Assembly (NCBI GenBank): GCA_964344215.1
Contig: CAYFMP010000079.1
Coordinates: forward strand, 1 to 16,250
From: CAYFMP01 sp964344215
GTDB taxonomy: Bacteria; Pseudomonadota; Alphaproteobacteria; Rhodospirillales; Casp-alpha2
Length of the DNA stretch: 16,250 nt
Direction: 5' to 3'
Shown here: piece after piece, positions 14,176 through 16,250 of the stretch
Numbering within the stretch: position 1 is the first letter of the stretch
How the letters are laid out: each line of letters starts with the position of its first letter
Notes under the pieces: model-generated
Told to the model about the DNA's origin: nothing
The model's database searches: none
What the model saw: the letters and a program-made list of their open reading frames with translations, nothing else
Position numbers and translations under genes: made by a program

Positions 14176-14340
14176 GCAGACCTGGTGGTCGCCGCCACGC
14201 CCTGCGACTTAGGCGCGCTGATCGACATCGACAAACCGGTCCACCGGGTGCATTACGAGTTCGCCGAGACCGGTGAACCGGGGCTTGGATCCCTGGTCGA
14301 GGCGTTCCTGCGGGAAAAAGCTCTTATTTCCGCCGAATAG
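14158..14340 (+). pseudogene. C-terminal remnant of a cyclic-2,3-DPG-synthetase-like GTPase
   Basis: About 60 codons, beginning near DADLVVAATPCDLGALIDID and continuing KPVHRVHYEFAETGEPGLG to a stop at 14340, resemble the end of the GTPase-like cyclic 2,3-diphosphoglycerate synthetase family, which has a VV-x-x-TP-x-DL then NKP-x-x-R-x-x-YE pattern. A full protein is about 440-460 aa, so nearly all of it, including the P-loop, is missing. Leftward the frame stays open only because it runs antisense through the SHMT-like remnant. No start or ribosome site exists for this piece. The stop is 7 bp from the carbamate kinase stop on the other strand. The family assignment is from memory of motifs and is moderate. 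Confidence 0.55.
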
Positions 14341-14347
14341 CGGCCGT

Positions 14348-15280
14348 TCAATCCCACCACTCGGTATCGAGCGCGTCGGCCGCAATCACCGTGCCGGCCT
14401 CGCCGGTCAGAATGGCGGCGACATCCTCCATGCGGCCGATCCCGGCCAGGCCGCCGCCGGCTTCGATGAATGCGCGGGCCGCCGCCACCTTCGGCGCCAT
14501 CGACCCGGACTCGAAGTCGAGGGCGCCGATGGCGGCCGGCGAGATGCGGCGGATGCCGCGGGCGGCGGGCGTCTTCCAATCCTTCCACACGGCTTCGACG
14601 TCGGTCAGCATGACGAAGGCATCGGCTCTTAGATCCTGGGCCAGCAGCGCGGTCGCCCAATCCTTGTCGATCACGGCCTCGATGCCGACATAGCCGCCGT
14701 CTTTGCGTCTGACCACCGGAATGCCGCCGCCGCCGGCGCAGATCACCACGACACCGGCCCGAACCAGAAGCTCGATGGTGTCGAGTTCGAGAATCCGCAG
14801 CGGTTTGGGCGAAGCGACGACGCGCCGGAAATGATCGCCGTCGCGGCCGATCTGCCAACCCCGCTCGCTGGCCAGTTGCCGGGCCTCATCCTCTTCATAG
14901 AGCGGTCCGATCGGTTTGCTGGGTCGTTTGAAGGCCGGGTCGGTCGGGTCGACCTCGATCTGCGTCAGCAGGGTCGCGCAGCGGACGCCGTCCGGCAGCA
15001 GATTGCCCAACTTCTGCTCGATCAGGTAGCCGATCATGCCCTCGACCTCGGCATCGAGGATATCCAGTGGATAGGCGTCGACCGGTTTATAAGCGGCGCT
15101 CTGCAGGGCCAGCAGGCCGATCTGGGGACCGCTGCCGTGGGTGACGATGAGGTCGTGCTCGTAGGCGATCGGCGCCAACACGCGGGCGGCGGCCTCGATG
15201 TTGCGGCTCTGGTTGTCGGCCGTCATCGGCTGGCCGCGGCGCAACAGCGCATTGCCTCCCAAGGCGACGACCACGCGCAC
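14348..15280 (-). CDS. arcC: Carbamate kinase
   Basis: The enzyme transfers phosphate between carbamoyl phosphate and ADP, giving ATP, CO2 and ammonia in fermentative arginine, agmatine, purine or allantoin breakdown. The 310-aa protein has ALGGNALL at the N-terminus, VTHGSGPQIGLL, GPLYEEDEA, VICAGGGGIPVV, IDKDWATALLA, ADAFVMLTDV and GSMAPKVAAARAF, all standard for carbamate kinase (about 310 aa). The GTG start has GGAGG upstream. No arginine deiminase or ornithine carbamoyltransferase is in the window, so the source of carbamoyl phosphate is unknown. A 15-codon open frame ends 3 bp before the GTG, and a near-match FNR box lies further upstream. Arc genes are controlled by FNR/ANR in many bacteria, which fits. 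Confidence 0.94.
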   Translation of the reverse strand: MRVVVALGGNALLRRGQPMTADNQSRNIEAAARVLAPIAYEHDLIVTHGSGPQIGLLALQSAAYKPVDAYPLDILDAEVEGMIGYLIEQKLGNLLPDGVRCATLLTQIEVDPTDPAFKRPSKPIGPLYEEDEARQLASERGWQIGRDGDHFRRVVASPKPLRILELDTIELLVRAGVVVICAGGGGIPVVRRKDGGYVGIEAVIDKDWATALLAQDLRADAFVMLTDVEAVWKDWKTPAARGIRRISPAAIGALDFESGSMAPKVAAARAFIEAGGGLAGIGRMEDVAAILTGEAGTVIAADALDTEWWD

Positions 15281-15283
15281 GGC

Positions 15284-15331
15284 TCAGTCCTCCGGCTCGG
15301 GCAAATCGCAGTTGCTGGGGTTGACCGTCAT
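15284..15331 (-). CDS. Possible 15-residue leader peptide before arcC
   Basis: ATG at 15331 opens MTVNPSNCDLPEPED, ending in TGA at 15284, three bases before the arcC GTG. AAGGA stands eight bases before the ATG, which is good spacing. The arcC ribosome site GGAGG lies within the last codons, so translation of the leader could couple to arcC. No runs of Arg or other control codons are present, so attenuation is not suggested. It may equally be a chance frame or the tail of a decayed gene. Confidence 0.3.
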   Translation of the reverse strand: MTVNPSNCDLPEPED

Positions 15332-15408
15332 GGTCTCGATCCTTTGCTTCGATCATGTGGCCGAGGCGGCCGCGACGCCGTCGCCGCTCACCTCTCGAAT
15401 TCGTACCC

Positions 15409-15454
15409 TTAATGATCGCGGATAGGGCGGCCCTCTTCCCATGATGCGGGTCAA
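15409..15454 (-). promoter_or_regulatory. Near-match FNR-type box upstream of arcC
   Basis: On the - strand TTGAC-CCGC-ATCAT (15454-15441) is one base from a perfect TTGAY-N4-RTCAA site. A weak -10 candidate, GATCAT (15417-15412), is centred 33 bp downstream, and CATTAA (15414-15409) is an alternative. Transcription from about 15406 would cover the short leader frame and arcC. The mismatch and the weak hexamer make this less certain than the three perfect boxes. Confidence 0.5.
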
Positions 15455-15547
15455 GTGGGAGGTGTTTTCTTGCCTCAGGCCCCGAAACAGCCGGCAACGA
15501 AAAAGGACCCGGCCCGGCCAAGTCGTTGAAGGAAATGGTGGAACGGA

Positions 15548-15867
15548 AACGGAATCAAAGCGTCCCGCATCCCGGCGCGGGGTGTGCTCGAGACCTATGG
15601 AATCCGGCTCGGGCCCGTCTCGCGGCGTCGCGACCGGGCCAGTTTCCGCGACCAATTTCGGGCCGCCGCATCGGGCGACCCCATCGTTGAGACGGTCGCT
15701 GCGTCCCCCGATCGCGGTTCGTGCCGTGGTCTGCGCCGAGGCCGCCGCCATCGAAGACGGACTCCTGGCCATTGCCGGCGACGGCAGCTTGGCACAGCGG
15801 CTGATGACCGTTGCCGGCGTCGGGCCGATCATGGCGCTCAGCTCCATTGGCGCTGTCGATGATGCCG
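15548..15867 (+). mobile_element. Decayed IS110-family transposase fragment
   Basis: Two adjacent reading frames together give the middle of an IS110/IS116-type transposase. One frame carries RGVLETYGIRLGPVSR followed by an FRDQFRAAASGDP segment (to about 15690). The next frame (from about 15692) carries VRAVVCAEAAAIEDGLLAIA then RLMTVAGVGPIMAL and GAVDDA, the conserved C-terminal M-T-x-x-G-V-G-P core. A frameshift near 15690, loss of the N-terminal DEDD catalytic domain and loss of everything after the DDPARF-like point show an inactive remnant. No IS ends can be recognised. It lies upstream of arcC on the opposite strand. Confidence 0.65.
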
Positions 15868-16180
15868 GCATGACAGAATGGGGTCACCCGATCCCGTTCC
15901 ACCAGAACGGAGCGTTGTCCGACCGGGACGGAGGCGGGACGATCTGGCGCCGAACGTCGGGGCCAGGCTCGATCGGGCACGGACTTCGCAGCGGACCTTC
16001 GGAGACATCAGGTCGCCGATGCCATCGTGGGGCGGTCCGTCAAGCGGCGCCGAGCCCGGAGAGAACCATGAGCCCGGTGAGGCGCATAGAACCGGCCCAT
16101 GTGAGAGTGGCCGCAATGAGAGAACGTTTCCATGTGCGTGTTCTTCGTATCGGCTTGGCGTTCTCGTTCCGATCGCCGCT
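15868..16180. other. Non-coding stretch, no recognised gene
   Basis: After the transposase remnant, no frame shows a recognisable protein and no clear ribosome site precedes a good start. The open frames here are short and of mixed composition. It is probably degraded insertion-element or intergenic DNA leading to the extragenic repeat at 16181. Confidence 0.5.
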
Positions 16181-16214
16181 AGAGCGGGTCACGTTGATAT
16201 GGAAGCGGCTGAGA
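16181..16214 (+). repeat. Extragenic repeat, copy 2
   Basis: AGAGCGGG then TCACGTTGATATGGAA then GCGGCTGAGA matches the reverse complement of 23-55 apart from about three positions. It lies outside genes. The shared 16-base identical core in inverted orientation is unlikely by chance and supports a dispersed element in this genome. Confidence 0.65.
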
Positions 16215-16250
16215 TCGGTTTTGCGGCCTGCCGGCCAGGAGGGGATGCGA

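Overview
The window looks like chromosome from a high-GC alphaproteobacterium, probably of Rhodospirillales type. The grounds are GC-rich third codon positions, a class I PHA synthase with a phasin-like partner, an alphaproteobacterial-style GlgC, and TTGAY-N4-RTCAA boxes of the FNR/FixK kind. No rRNA, tRNA or CRISPR array was seen. Family names come from reading motifs by eye, not from database searches.

Layout. (1) 1-716: an extragenic repeat, a perfect FNR-type box, then a MoaD/ThiS-like small protein and a 60-aa membrane protein on the + strand. (2) 755-5392: a sugar-phosphate and sugar-nucleotide block. A P-loop kinase and a sucrose-phosphate synthase run on the - strand, a GalT/HIT-type nucleotidyltransferase or phosphorylase runs on the + strand, and glgC converges on it. 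The kinase and the transferase diverge from an unusually AT-rich 181-bp promoter region. (3) 5562-10347: a - strand series of peroxiredoxin, altronate-dehydratase family protein, Mth938-domain protein, phaC and a phasin-like protein, with a perfect FNR-type box directly before phaC. (4) 10348-13412: an intergenic region with another perfect FNR-type box, then a 912-aa P2-type cation ATPase on the + strand. (5) 13425-14340: two gene remnants joined at their 5' sides, an SHMT-like C-terminal half (-) and the tail of a cyclic-2,3-DPG-synthetase-like GTPase (+). This is what one deletion inside a divergent gene pair would leave. (6) 14348-16250: carbamate kinase (-) with a near-match FNR box upstream, then a decayed IS110-type transposase fragment, and at the far end an inverted copy of the repeat seen at the window start.

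The main theme is a probable oxygen-responsive set of promoters. Three perfect TTGAY-N4-RTCAA boxes (centres 82.5, 7843.5 and 10500.5) each have a TA-N3-T hexamer centred exactly 32 bp downstream, the geometry of class II FNR/FixK activation. They point at the MoaD-like pair, phaC-phasin and the cation ATPase. A one-mismatch box with similar geometry precedes carbamate kinase. Together these suggest a low-oxygen programme covering carbon storage, ion transport, ATP from carbamoyl phosphate, and an uncharacterised ubiquitin-fold protein. The sucrose/ADP-glucose block is probably a separate osmolyte or storage-carbon unit.
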